Assembly (NCBI GenBank): GCA_019637585.1
Contig: JAHBVL010000003.1
Location: forward strand, 1 to 64,000
Reading direction: 5' to 3'
Source: Thermomicrobiales bacterium
GTDB taxonomy: Bacteria > Chloroflexota > Chloroflexia > Thermomicrobiales > UBA6265
Length of the DNA stretch: 64,000 nucleotides
Program-made: the position numbers and the translations under genes
The notes under the pieces: generated by a model
The model's input: only the letters and a program-made list of their open reading frames with translations
Databases searched by the model: none
What the model was told of the DNA's origin: nothing
Shown: positions 52,817 to 60,889 of the stretch, in pieces
How the letters are laid out: each line of letters opens with the position of its first letter
Position numbering within the stretch: position 1 is the first letter of the stretch

Positions 52817-53744
52817 GCTCTGCTCGATCCACCAGCACGCTGGCCACCTCACCGCGAACCCGGTCGACATCCTCCTGGTACTTGAGGATGACCCCGAGGG
52901 TATCGTCCACCGCATCCTTGTTCAGCGACTTGGTGCCCAGCGCCAGAAGCGCGTGCGCCCAGTCGAGTGTTTCGGCCATCCCTGGCGATTTGAACAGGTC
53001 GACCTCCCGCAATCCCTGGGTGAAGGTGCAGATCTGCGCCGCCATCCGCTCCGGCGCGTCCGGCACCTTGGCCGTGAGGATCCGGAACTCCTTTTCGAAG
53101 GTCGGGAAATCGATCCAGAAATAGAGACATCGACGCTTCAGCGCATCGTGAATCTCGCGGGTCCGGTTTGAGGTCAGAATCACGATCGGCACATGCTCCG
53201 CCCGGATCGTGCCCAGTTCCGGCACCGTCACCTGGAAGTCGGACAGCAACTCCAGCAGAAATGCTTCCAGTTCCTGATCTGCCCGATCGACCTCGTCGAT
53301 CAGCAGCACCGGAGAGCGATCGTGCGACGCATCGATCGCCTGCAGGAGGGGTCGCTTGAGCAGGAACTCCTCACCGAAGAGATCGCGCCGTGCCTGTTCG
53401 CGGCCGATCTCGCCGGTTGCTTCGATCGTCTGCAGATAGAGCATCTGGCGGGGATAGTCCCATTCGTAGATCGCGGAGTTGGCGTCCAGACCCTCATAGC
53501 ACTGCAGACGAATCAGCGGTGTCTCCAGAATGTCGGCCAGAACCTTGGCGATCTCCGTTTTGCCAACGCCGGCTTCCCCTTCGAGCAGAAGGGGTTTGCG
53601 CAGCTGCAATGTGAGAAAGAGTGTCGTCGCCAGACTACGATCGGTGATGTATCGCTCGTCCGCGAGTCGGGCAGCAAGCTGATCGACCGAGTCGAACGTG
53701 ACGCCGGTGTGCTGATGCGGCAATGCCGCCGGTGAAACTGTCAA
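52803..53744 (-). CDS. coxD: MoxR-family AAA+ ATPase (CoxD-like)
   Basis: A 313-residue AAA+ protein. Walker A is LLLEGEAGVGKTEIAKVLA, Walker B is VLLIDEVDRADQE, sensor 1 is VILTSNRTREIHDALKRR with the Arg-finger, and RLQCYEGLDANSAIYEWDY is the substrate-pore region diagnostic of the CoxD branch. MoxR/VWA pairs act as chaperones for metal-site assembly. First gene of the operon coxD-coxE-xdhC(N)-xdhC(C)-mocA. Confidence 0.93.
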   Translation of the reverse strand: MTVSPAALPHQHTGVTFDSVDQLAARLADERYITDRSLATTLFLTLQLRKPLLLEGEAGVGKTEIAKVLADILETPLIRLQCYEGLDANSAIYEWDYPRQMLYLQTIEATGEIGREQARRDLFGEEFLLKRPLLQAIDASHDRSPVLLIDEVDRADQELEAFLLELLSDFQVTVPELGTIRAEHVPIVILTSNRTREIHDALKRRCLYFWIDFPTFEKEFRILTAKVPDAPERMAAQICTFTQGLREVDLFKSPGMAETLDWAHALLALGTKSLNKDAVDDTLGVILKYQEDVDRVRGEVASVLVDRAERAVD

Positions 53745-53813
53745 GCCGGAATCATCCTTTGCCAGAGAGGGTGCCAGCCTGCCGATGGGCAGACGCCAAT
53801 ATGTGAATTATCA

Positions 53814-53897
53814 ATGGGCAATGGGGAATAGGCAAAGGGCTATGGGCAAGAGGCAAAAGGCAAAAGGCAAGAGGGAAGTGGGAGATGGGAAATAGCA
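53814..53897. repeat. Heptad tandem repeat, 12 units (ATGGGCA/AAAGGCA type)
   Basis: Twelve 7-mers drifting from ATGGGCA through AGAGGCA/AAAGGCA to AGTGGGA/GATGGGA. It is the complementary family of the TTTGCCC array at 22866. It lies upstream of coxD in the gap 53745-54000. Confidence 0.9.
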
Positions 53898-53914
53898 CAC
53901 GCTCCCCTCTCCCG

Positions 53915-53977
53915 CGGTCGGGAGAGGGGCAGGGGGTGAGGGAAGATCGGTCGGGAGAGGGGCAGGGGGTGAGGGAA
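53915..53977. repeat. 30-bp G-rich direct repeat, two copies
   Basis: CGGTCGGGAGAGGGGCAGGG followed by GGTGAGGGAA occurs at 53915-53944 and 53948-53977, a 33-bp period. Upstream, CCCCTCTCCCG (53904-53914) is complementary to the GGAGAGGGG part, so a hairpin is possible. It is located just 3' of the permease gene stop (54001). Confidence 0.9.
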
Positions 53978-54000
53978 TTTCCCAGCGACCGCCCCGGCGA

Positions 54001-54831
54001 TTACTTCAGCCCGCTCAACGCTACTCCCTCGACGAGCTGCTTCTGGAAAATCAGAAACGCCAGCATCAAGGGGAACATGGCCATGTTGGCGGCAGCGAGC
54101 ATAACGGCGGTGTTGGTGAAGTACTGTCCCTGGAAGAGCGCGAGGCCCACGGGCAGCACGCGCATGTCGGTCGAGCTGGTGACGGTCAATGCCCAGAGAA
54201 ACTCATTCCACGACGCCAGGAGAGCCAGAAACCCGAACGCAGCCAGCGCCGGTTTGGCCAGGGGCAGAAAGATGTCCTTGTAGACCTGAATGGGATTCGC
54301 TCCTTCCAGAATCGCCGCTTCGTGAAAATCCCGGGGAATACCCAGCATGAATTGCCGCAACATGAAAACGCCGAACGAGCTGAAGATCAGGGGCACGATC
54401 AATCCCTGATAGGTGTTGAGCCAGTTGAATTCCCGCATCAGGACGAACCGCGGCACGATCAACACCTGATCGGGCACCATCAAACCCGCCAGCAGAATGA
54501 AGAACAAGATGTCTCGGCCGGGGAACCTGAGCTGGGCAAAGGCGAACGCGGCCATCGATGCCAGCGCCACCTGACCCACGGTGCGCCCGAAGGTCACAAT
54601 GATCGAGTTCAGATAGAACCTCAGGAACGGCACGGTGTCGAAGACGTCCCGGTAGTTCTGCCACCGAATCTCGCTGGGAATGAGACTCGGCTTGACCTGG
54701 AAGAGATCGCTCACCGGTTTCAGCGATGTCGAGATCGACCAGAGAAAGGGCAGGATGAAAATGACGCCGATCGTCAACAGAACGGCATGCAATGCCAGTC
54801 GCGACAGGAGATGCCCCACGCCCCGGTTCAT
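54001..54831 (-). CDS. Sugar ABC transporter permease (MalG-like)
   Basis: ATG 54831 overlaps the upstream permease stop (ATGA); 276 residues. Six membrane helices; the first is LLTIGVIFILPFLWSISTSL. The EAA motif for the ATPase is in EAAILEGANPIQVYKDIF. It ends with a short ALSGLK tail typical of MalG-like subunits. With the MalF-like partner it forms the channel of a CUT1-family carbohydrate importer. The ATPase (MsmK-like) is not encoded here and is probably shared. Confidence 0.95.
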   Translation of the reverse strand: MNRGVGHLLSRLALHAVLLTIGVIFILPFLWSISTSLKPVSDLFQVKPSLIPSEIRWQNYRDVFDTVPFLRFYLNSIIVTFGRTVGQVALASMAAFAFAQLRFPGRDILFFILLAGLMVPDQVLIVPRFVLMREFNWLNTYQGLIVPLIFSSFGVFMLRQFMLGIPRDFHEAAILEGANPIQVYKDIFLPLAKPALAAFGFLALLASWNEFLWALTVTSSTDMRVLPVGLALFQGQYFTNTAVMLAAANMAMFPLMLAFLIFQKQLVEGVALSGLK

Positions 54832-55748
54832 ACGTAGTTCACCCACCGGCGCTGGAGCCGGAACTGAATGAAGGTGAAGACCAGGATCATCAGCAGCAAG
54901 ACCCAGGCGACCGAGATCGCATAGCCCATCCGGAAATTCCGGAATCCTTCTTCGTAGATGTAATAGACGACCGTCGGCAGTTGATTCGTCTGGTCGATTC
55001 TGGTCATCACGTAGACCAGGTCGAACACCTGCAGTGAGTAAATGATGCCGATGACCGACAGAAAGAAGATCGTCGGTGTGAGGAGAGGCAGCGTGACATC
55101 CCGAAAACGCTGCCAGGCGCCGGCGCCGTCGAGCGATGCCGCTTCGTAGTACTCCCGGGGGATGGTTTGCAGTCCGGCCAGGTAGATGACCATGTCATAC
55201 CCCACCCCGCTCCACAGCAACACGATGACCACCGCCGCGATCGCCGTTCTGGGATTCGACAGCCATTCAGGCTCAGGGAGACCGAATCGCCGCAGAAAAC
55301 TGTTGATCGGTCCGAAAGCGGGGTCGTAGAGCCATTTCCAGATCGTGCCGATCGCCACTGGCATCGTCAGCACGGGAAGAAAAAAGAGCATCCGGTAGAA
55401 CGAGCGGAAGCGGATGTTCGAGTTGAGCGCCATCGCCAGCCCCATGGCGCAGATCAGGCGCAGCACGATATGGGGAATGGTGATGGCCAGGGTATTGACC
55501 AGCGCCTCCCGGAACTCGCCATCCCGCCAGACATCGCGGTAGTTGTCCAGTCCGTTGAACACTGGGCTGGTGAGCATGTCCCACTTGTTGAAACTGAGGT
55601 AGAACGACGCCCCAAGCGCGATGAGAAAGAAGACCGCAAACCCGAGCATCACCGGCGCGATCAGGAGATATCCCCACGCCGCTTCCTGCCGGCTCCGACG
55701 CCCACCCAGCACACCCCCGGAAGCGCCCGCAGAAACAGTCTCAGCCAT
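54828..55748 (-). CDS. Sugar ABC transporter permease (MalF-like)
   Basis: 306 residues from ATG 55748 (GTG 55751 adjacent). Six membrane helices, beginning WGYLLIAPVMLGFAVFFLIA. The EAA loop is YYEAASLDGAGAWQRFRDVT. Partner of the MalG-like permease, with which it overlaps by four bases. It is preceded by the substrate-binding protein gene across a 156-bp gap containing a hairpin. Confidence 0.95.
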   Translation of the reverse strand: MAETVSAGASGGVLGGRRSRQEAAWGYLLIAPVMLGFAVFFLIALGASFYLSFNKWDMLTSPVFNGLDNYRDVWRDGEFREALVNTLAITIPHIVLRLICAMGLAMALNSNIRFRSFYRMLFFLPVLTMPVAIGTIWKWLYDPAFGPINSFLRRFGLPEPEWLSNPRTAIAAVVIVLLWSGVGYDMVIYLAGLQTIPREYYEAASLDGAGAWQRFRDVTLPLLTPTIFFLSVIGIIYSLQVFDLVYVMTRIDQTNQLPTVVYYIYEEGFRNFRMGYAISVAWVLLLMILVFTFIQFRLQRRWVNYV

Positions 55749-55816
55749 CACCCATTCTCAACACCGCCCACATCCACTCGACCCAGCCCCACCTCGCGTC
55801 AAGGTGGCCCGGCCCC

Positions 55817-55841
55817 CTCTATTCACAATGCACTATGCACT
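55817..55841. repeat. Short heptad run (ATTCACA-ATGCACT-ATGCACT)
   Basis: Three 7-bp units in the gap between the binding-protein and permease genes. The unit ATGCACT/ATTCAC matches the array at 44375-44416, so it is probably a small member of the same family. Confidence 0.5.
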
Positions 55842-55853
55842 TCAAAACGCAAC

Positions 55854-55877
55854 AGGCGCCACGAGAACGTGACGCCT
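55854..55877 (-). terminator. Attenuator-like hairpin between binding-protein and permease genes
   Basis: AGGCGCCACG (55854-55863), loop AGAA, CGTGACGCCT (55868-55877), with one mismatch. On the minus strand it is followed by GTTGCGTTTTG, 28 bp after the binding-protein stop. Partial termination or 3'-end protection would raise binding-protein levels relative to the permeases, as in malE-malF systems. Confidence 0.55.
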
Positions 55878-55904
55878 GCGCCGCACATTGCTTCTGCTCG
55901 AAGA

Positions 55905-57197
55905 CTACAAAACTTCGTTGGCCGCGGCGGCGGCTTGTGCTCCGATTTCCTCCGCCGGGATGTTGCCGGCGAAACCCTCGATAACGACTTCCTGAATCTT
56001 GATCTGCCACTCGAACCCAACCACTGGATCCGGCACCTTGTGCGCATACTCGAGGGCATCGATGAAGACCTGAAGATTCATGTCAGGGTTCGCATCGAGC
56101 CAGGGCTGCTGCAGTCCGGCATGGGCCGGCACTGTGGCGCCCGACTCGCCGAGAATCGTCTCGGCTTCCTCACCGGCCAGCCACTTGACCAGTTCGAGCG
56201 CGGCGCCCGGATTGGCTCCGCCCGACCAGATCACGTTGGCCAGACCATGCGTCACAGTGGCTCGCTCCTTGCCCTGCGGCAGGGGCGCGACGTCGATGTT
56301 CGCATCCGCTTGCCCATACGTGCCGGCGCGGAACGAACCGCCTGGAAGCATGGCCACATTCCCGGCCGGGAAGAGGGTATCCGCAACCGGATTCGACTGC
56401 TGGATGGCGATCGTCGGTGTCAGCTCATCGGCGAAGAACCCGGTCAGGTAGACAAACGCTTCCGACGCCTCGGGAGAATCGACCACCGACGTTGACAAAT
56501 CCTCGCTGAGCAGCTGTCCACCATTCTGGTAGATGAAGTTGTAGTAATTCTCCTGCCAGCTGGTCTGCAGTCCGGCGCCCCAGATACCGGCGTCGGCATC
56601 GGTCAGCTGTTCGGACACAGTCCGGAACGTCTCCCAGGTCCAGGTGTCGTCGGGATACGCCACTCCCGCCGCGTCGAAGATGTCCTTGTTGTAGAAAAGC
56701 GCGATCGTGTCGAAGTCTCGGGGAATCCCGTACTGGACACCTTCCCACCCGTACATCTCGACCAGTGGCACTGCGAAGTTGGCCAGATCGACGCCGCCAT
56801 CTCCGACCACCGCATCGATCGGCAGCAGTGCTCCAGCCGACGCGTAGACCGGCAGTGACGCCGAATTGATCCAGAAGACGTCGAACGATTCGCCGCCCGA
56901 CAGGCTGGTCTGCAGCTTCGTCCAGTAGTCGCCCCAGGGCACGATCTGCGGTTCGACCGTGATCGCCGGGAAGTGCACCTTGAACGCTTCGAGCTGCGCG
57001 GTGATGGCCGCTTCCTGGGCCATGTCCCAGAAGCCATAGGTGATCGTGACTTCCTCGCCGTTGTAGGGTTCGACGGCAGAGGCGTCCTGGGCACTGCCGA
57101 TCTTCGGCAGCATTCCGGTCAAAGCCAGGGCTGACGCGCCACCCGCAGCGCCAAGCAACGATCGACGATTCACACGCGTAGAGAACTTGGGTACCAT
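55905..57197 (-). CDS. Carbohydrate ABC transporter substrate-binding protein (Tat-type signal)
   Basis: A 430-residue extracytoplasmic binding protein of the CUT1 family (cluster D-I). The signal is of twin-arginine type, VNRRSLLGAAGGASALALTG at about residues 9-28. Mature-domain stretches include EEVTITYGFWDMAQEAAITA, SGGESFDVFWINSASL, the GIPRDFDTIALFYNKDIF hinge and GGSFRAGTYGQAD. There is no lipobox Cys after the signal, so anchoring is unclear. Aromatic-rich segments fit sugar binding; the actual substrate is unknown. First gene of the importer operon. Confidence 0.94.
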   Translation of the reverse strand: MVPKFSTRVNRRSLLGAAGGASALALTGMLPKIGSAQDASAVEPYNGEEVTITYGFWDMAQEAAITAQLEAFKVHFPAITVEPQIVPWGDYWTKLQTSLSGGESFDVFWINSASLPVYASAGALLPIDAVVGDGGVDLANFAVPLVEMYGWEGVQYGIPRDFDTIALFYNKDIFDAAGVAYPDDTWTWETFRTVSEQLTDADAGIWGAGLQTSWQENYYNFIYQNGGQLLSEDLSTSVVDSPEASEAFVYLTGFFADELTPTIAIQQSNPVADTLFPAGNVAMLPGGSFRAGTYGQADANIDVAPLPQGKERATVTHGLANVIWSGGANPGAALELVKWLAGEEAETILGESGATVPAHAGLQQPWLDANPDMNLQVFIDALEYAHKVPDPVVGFEWQIKIQEVVIEGFAGNIPAEEIGAQAAAAANEVL

Positions 57198-57282
57198 GCT
57201 AGGCTCCTCGATTCATCTCCCCGGCAAACGAAACCGCCGGGCAATGCGAGAGTATCACGATTCCTGACCTTCTTGTCAGGAA

Positions 57283-58788
57283 TCACACAGGTCGCTCTGG
57301 CCAGCGGCCGTACCAGTCGAACGGCTGCGAGCTCAGGTTCACCACGACATTCTTGGTTTGCAGATAGAGGTCGAGTCCATGCCGGCTGAGCTCGCGGCCA
57401 ATACCACTCTGCTTGTAGCCGCCGAACGGCGCTTCCGGTGGATTGACCGTCGGATAGTTGATGCTGACATTGCCCGCCTGGAGACGCCGGGCCAGCGTGT
57501 GGGCCCGCTTGATGTCGTTGGTCCAGACTGTCGCGGCCAGCCCGTAGATGGTCGAGTTGGCCATTGTCACCAGCTCATCTTCACGCGAGAACGGAATCAC
57601 TGCCAGGACCGGACCGAACACTTCCTGCTGTGCCAGCGTCATCCCGGCATCGACCTGCCCGAACACGGTCGGTTCGACGAAATTTCCCGCCGCCAGATTG
57701 CCCAGGTCGACCTTTCGGCCGCCAGTCAACAGCTCGGCGCCTTCGTCACTCGCCACACCGCAGTAGTGCAACACCCGGTCGCGCTGCTGGGGTGAGATAA
57801 CCGGCCCCATCTGCGTTTCATGCTCGAGTGGATCGCCCACCCGAATACCTTTCGCGCGAGCGACGAACGTTTCCAGGAACTGATCGTAGATCTCCCGATG
57901 TAGAAAGAGTCGCGTCCGGGCGGTGCATCGCTGACCGGCATTGGTGAAAATGGCGAACAGCGAACCATTGATGGCTTCGTCGATGCCGGCATCGGGAAAA
58001 ACAATGTTTGGACTCTTGCCACCCAGCTCGAGCGACACCTTCTTGATCGTCTGAGCGGCTTTGGCCATGATCTGCCGGCCGGTTTCTGTTTCGCCGGTGA
58101 AAGCGATCTTGTCGACGCCCGGATGTCCGACCAGCGCGTCGCCGATCACCCCACCCGGCCCGGTGATGACATTCACCACGCCGTCAGGAATGCCCGCTTC
58201 ACGACAAAGTTGCCCCAGCAGGATGGCGGTCAGCGGCGTCACACTGGCCGGTTTGAGGATCACCGTGTTGCCGGCAGCCAGCGCCGGTGCGACCTTCCAC
58301 GCCGCCATCAGCAGCGGAAAGTTCCACGGAATGATCTGCCCGCAGACACCGTAGGGCTCACGCAGGGTGTAGTCGAGGAGCGGTCCATTCATCGGAATCT
58401 GCTCGCCCCAGAGCTGGGTCGCCAGATTGCCGTAGTACTCGAAGCAATTAGCCGATGCGATGACGTCTGCCCGCGACTCGACGATGATCTTGCCGCAGTT
58501 CAGCGTTTCCAGCCGGGCGATCTCCTCGACTCGCCCCCGCAACAGATCGGCCACCCGATTCAACGCCCGCGACCGCTCGAGCGGCGTGAATCGAGACCAC
58601 GGGCCACTGTCGAACGCTTGTCTGGCGGCACTGACCGCCCGCTCCACGTCTTCGGCGCTTCCTTTTGGCACCGCGCCAATCACATCGTTGGTCGTCGGAC
58701 TGACGGTTTCGAACGCATCACCGTTCGCGGCCTGAACGTCTTCGCCGCCGATGATCATGTCCCAGGTGGCAATCGCAGTTGCGGTCAT
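57283..58788 (-). CDS. NAD(P)-dependent aldehyde dehydrogenase
   Basis: ATG 58788 with AAGGAAG upstream (the frame is open further, without a site); 501 residues. ALDH superfamily: catalytic Glu in VSLELGGKSPNIVFPDAGID, catalytic Cys in FTNAGQRCTARTRLF, and cofactor region IIPWNFPLLMAAWKVAPALA. The C-terminal PFGGYKQSGIGRELSRHGLD is typical of betaine/phenylacetaldehyde-type dehydrogenases. Exact substrate cannot be read. It lies beside the sugar importer, 85 bp before the binding-protein gene's promoter side, and may not be linked to it. Confidence 0.94.
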   Translation of the reverse strand: MTATAIATWDMIIGGEDVQAANGDAFETVSPTTNDVIGAVPKGSAEDVERAVSAARQAFDSGPWSRFTPLERSRALNRVADLLRGRVEEIARLETLNCGKIIVESRADVIASANCFEYYGNLATQLWGEQIPMNGPLLDYTLREPYGVCGQIIPWNFPLLMAAWKVAPALAAGNTVILKPASVTPLTAILLGQLCREAGIPDGVVNVITGPGGVIGDALVGHPGVDKIAFTGETETGRQIMAKAAQTIKKVSLELGGKSPNIVFPDAGIDEAINGSLFAIFTNAGQRCTARTRLFLHREIYDQFLETFVARAKGIRVGDPLEHETQMGPVISPQQRDRVLHYCGVASDEGAELLTGGRKVDLGNLAAGNFVEPTVFGQVDAGMTLAQQEVFGPVLAVIPFSREDELVTMANSTIYGLAATVWTNDIKRAHTLARRLQAGNVSINYPTVNPPEAPFGGYKQSGIGRELSRHGLDLYLQTKNVVVNLSSQPFDWYGRWPERPV

Positions 58789-58924
58789 GATGCTTCCTTT
58801 TGCTCGCTCAGAAGTCGCTCGTCGTGAGGATACCAGTCTCGTGAGCAGGGATACCGGCCACTGCCCGCTGTCGACCAATCGTCTACACTTTTCACGCTGC
58901 GGCTCCAACAGCCGCATCTCCCCT

Positions 58925-59005
58925 GCCGGGGTGGCGAAATGGCAGACGCATCGCACTCAAAATGCGACGGGGCAACCCGTGAGGGTTCGAATCCCTCTCC
59001 CGGCA
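58925..59005 (+). tRNA. tRNA-Leu (anticodon CAA)
   Basis: 81 nt with acceptor stem GCCGGGG/TCCCGGC (one G-T pair) and anticodon stem TCGCA/TGCGA with loop CTCAAAA (anticodon CAA, reading UUG). It has a class II variable arm (CGGGGCAACCCGT region) and T-arm GAGGG-TTCGAAT-CCCTC. The discriminator is A. The gene is followed by CCT, so the terminal CCA is not fully encoded and must be added post-transcriptionally. Confidence 0.97.
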
Positions 59006-59095
59006 CCTGCAATCGGCACGTTTCCCTCTCCCTGCGGGAACTCTCAGCTTCAGCTTTACGTTCTCTGTAAGACAGGACCGCTATGCCAGCGGCAA

Positions 59096-59118
59096 TGTCC
59101 CCATGTACCATGGGAACA
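59096..59118. promoter_or_regulatory. Inverted repeat upstream of the SPFH gene, candidate operator
   Basis: TGTCCCCATG-TAC-CATGGGAACA: 10-bp arms with a single mismatch, 29 bp before the ATG at 59148 and just before the strong GAGGAGGAG ribosome site. The position suits a repressor site or 5'-UTR hairpin. No regulator is known. Confidence 0.4.
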
Positions 59119-59147
59119 TGTGCAATGAAGAGGAGGAGTGATTCCCT

Positions 59148-60506
59148 ATGACGTTGATTCTCACGATCGTCGCTATCGCGGTGGTCGCGCTGGTGCTTGC
59201 TGCATTCATTTTTTCGATTGCATTTCGCCGCGTCGTGCCGACAAACATGGTCCATATCGTGCAATCGCGCAAAGCGACCACCTCCTATGGCACTGGCATG
59301 ACCAACGGCAACGTTTACTATGCCTGGCCGTCATTCATTCCGGTCTTCGGTGTGACCGTCATCGAACTTCCGGTCTCCAACTTCGATCTCTCCCTGCACG
59401 ATTACGACGCCTACGACATCGACCGGGTCCCCTTCCGGGTCGACGTCGTCGCCTTTTTCCGCATTTCGGATACGAACGTCGCCGCTCAGCGCGTTTCGAC
59501 GATCCAGGAGCTGAATGGCCAGCTTCTCCAGATCGTGCAAGGCGCTGTCCGTAAGGTGCTGGCGTCGGCCAAGATCGACAACATCATGCTGGAGCGCGCC
59601 ACCTTCGGTCAGCAGTTCACGGCGGAGGTCCAGGAACAGCTCGAGCAATGGGGTGTCTATCCCGTCAAGTCGATGGAGCTGATGGACATCCGCGACGGTC
59701 AGGGCAGCCAGTCGATCTCCAACATCATGGCCAAGAAGATCTCCCACATCGAGATGGAGAGCCGGACCGAAGTCGCGATCAACAACCGCTCCGCCGAAAC
59801 CGCGGAGATCGAAGCAGGACAGGCCGTCGAAATTCGTCGCCAGGAAGCCGCGCAGGCAGTCGGCGAACGAACCGCTCTGAAGGATCAGGCAGTCGGCATC
59901 GCCAACGAGCAATCCCGGCAGGAAGTCCTCACCCAGTCCAAAGTCACGGCCGAACGGGAAATGGCCGTGTCGCAGGTCGAACAGGTCCGCAAAGCGGAGA
60001 TCGCGCGCGAGCAGGCGCTGGTCTCCGCTGACCAGCAGCGGCAGACTACGATCATCATTGCTGAAGGGGAACTGGAAGCCACCCGCCGCACCGCTCAGGG
60101 AATCGAGGTCGAGGGCGCCGCGAAAGCCGAAGCAGAGAAAGCGATGCAGCTGGCCCCGGTCGAAGCGCAGATTCGCCTCGCCGAACAGATCGGCCAGAAC
60201 CCGGCGTTCCAGCAGTATCTGGCCACGATCCAGAGTCTCGAGTCGTACATCGTCGTTGGCAGCAAACAGGCCGAAGCACTGCAAAAGGCCGATGTGAAGG
60301 TCATCGCCAACTCAGGAAACCCGGCTGGCGGGGTGTCCGACGTGATGGATCTCTTCTCCAGCAACGGCGGCACCAATCTGGCCGCGATGGTGGAAGCGAT
60401 GGCCCAGACGCCAATGGGTCAAGCGGTCTTCGAACGTCTCGGCATCCAGATGACCCCAACCACCGCCGCGCCGCCCAGCGCGCCGGCGGAGGAGAGTCCG
60501 GAATAG
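59148..60506 (+). CDS. SPFH/Band 7 (flotillin-like) membrane protein
   Basis: A 452-residue protein with an N-terminal membrane segment LILTIVAIAVVALVLAAFIF followed by an SPFH domain (VPTNMVHIVQSRKATTSYG, then PFRVDVVAFFRISDTNVAAQ). A long Ala/Glu/Gln-rich coiled coil runs from about residue 190 to 370 (EIEAGQAVEIRRQEAAQAVG). The tail has a Gly/Pro-rich end. Flotillins form oligomeric membrane scaffolds; a partner NfeD-like gene is not adjacent. A very strong GAGGAGGAG ribosome site suggests high expression. Monocistronic, with a terminator behind it. Confidence 0.94.
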   Translation: MTLILTIVAIAVVALVLAAFIFSIAFRRVVPTNMVHIVQSRKATTSYGTGMTNGNVYYAWPSFIPVFGVTVIELPVSNFDLSLHDYDAYDIDRVPFRVDVVAFFRISDTNVAAQRVSTIQELNGQLLQIVQGAVRKVLASAKIDNIMLERATFGQQFTAEVQEQLEQWGVYPVKSMELMDIRDGQGSQSISNIMAKKISHIEMESRTEVAINNRSAETAEIEAGQAVEIRRQEAAQAVGERTALKDQAVGIANEQSRQEVLTQSKVTAEREMAVSQVEQVRKAEIAREQALVSADQQRQTTIIIAEGELEATRRTAQGIEVEGAAKAEAEKAMQLAPVEAQIRLAEQIGQNPAFQQYLATIQSLESYIVVGSKQAEALQKADVKVIANSGNPAGGVSDVMDLFSSNGGTNLAAMVEAMAQTPMGQAVFERLGIQMTPTTAAPPSAPAEESPE

Positions 60507-60567
60507 CTCAGGCCTCAGACGCCGGACGCTGCTGATGCGAGGGGCTGGCACAGGGACCAGCCCGTAC

Positions 60568-60593
60568 GGGCACCCCACTGTGGGTGCCCTTCT
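60568..60593 (+). terminator. Hairpin terminator after the SPFH gene
   Basis: GGGCACCC (60568-60575), loop CACTGT, GGGTGCCC (60582-60589), then TTCT. It lies 62 bp after the stop. A plausible intrinsic terminator, though the T-run is short. Confidence 0.65.
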
Positions 60594-60676
60594 CATCCCC
60601 AGCGATGGCAGTCGGAGGCTTGACCGGATTGCTCATCGGGCGACAGATATGACCTTTGACAGCGATCTTATCGCCA

Positions 60677-60842
60677 TGTAGCTGCAGACCCCCGTGTCTG
60701 CGATTGTATGGGAGACGCTGCCATCGCTCGCCACGATCCTCATTCGCAACAACCGCGACCCGGCATTGGCAAGCGAAGAGAAGTCGCCGCCAACGTATTC
60801 ATTGTTTCCCTGAGAAAGCAGACACGGGCGTCTGCGCCTACA
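60677..60842. mobile_element. 166-bp MITE-like element with 25-bp terminal inverted repeats
   Basis: Left end starts TGTAGCTGCAGACCCCCGTG and right end finishes CGGGCGTCTGCGCCTACA; the ends are reverse complements with about three mismatches. About 116 bp lie inside, without a convincing gene. It fills most of the 383-bp gap 60507-60889, whose remainder (60594-60676 and 60843-60889) shows nothing I can identify. Confidence 0.7.
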
Positions 60843-60889
60843 GACCAACACTGAGGGGGTGCTGCCTTATTGAATAGTCCGGGCTGGGC

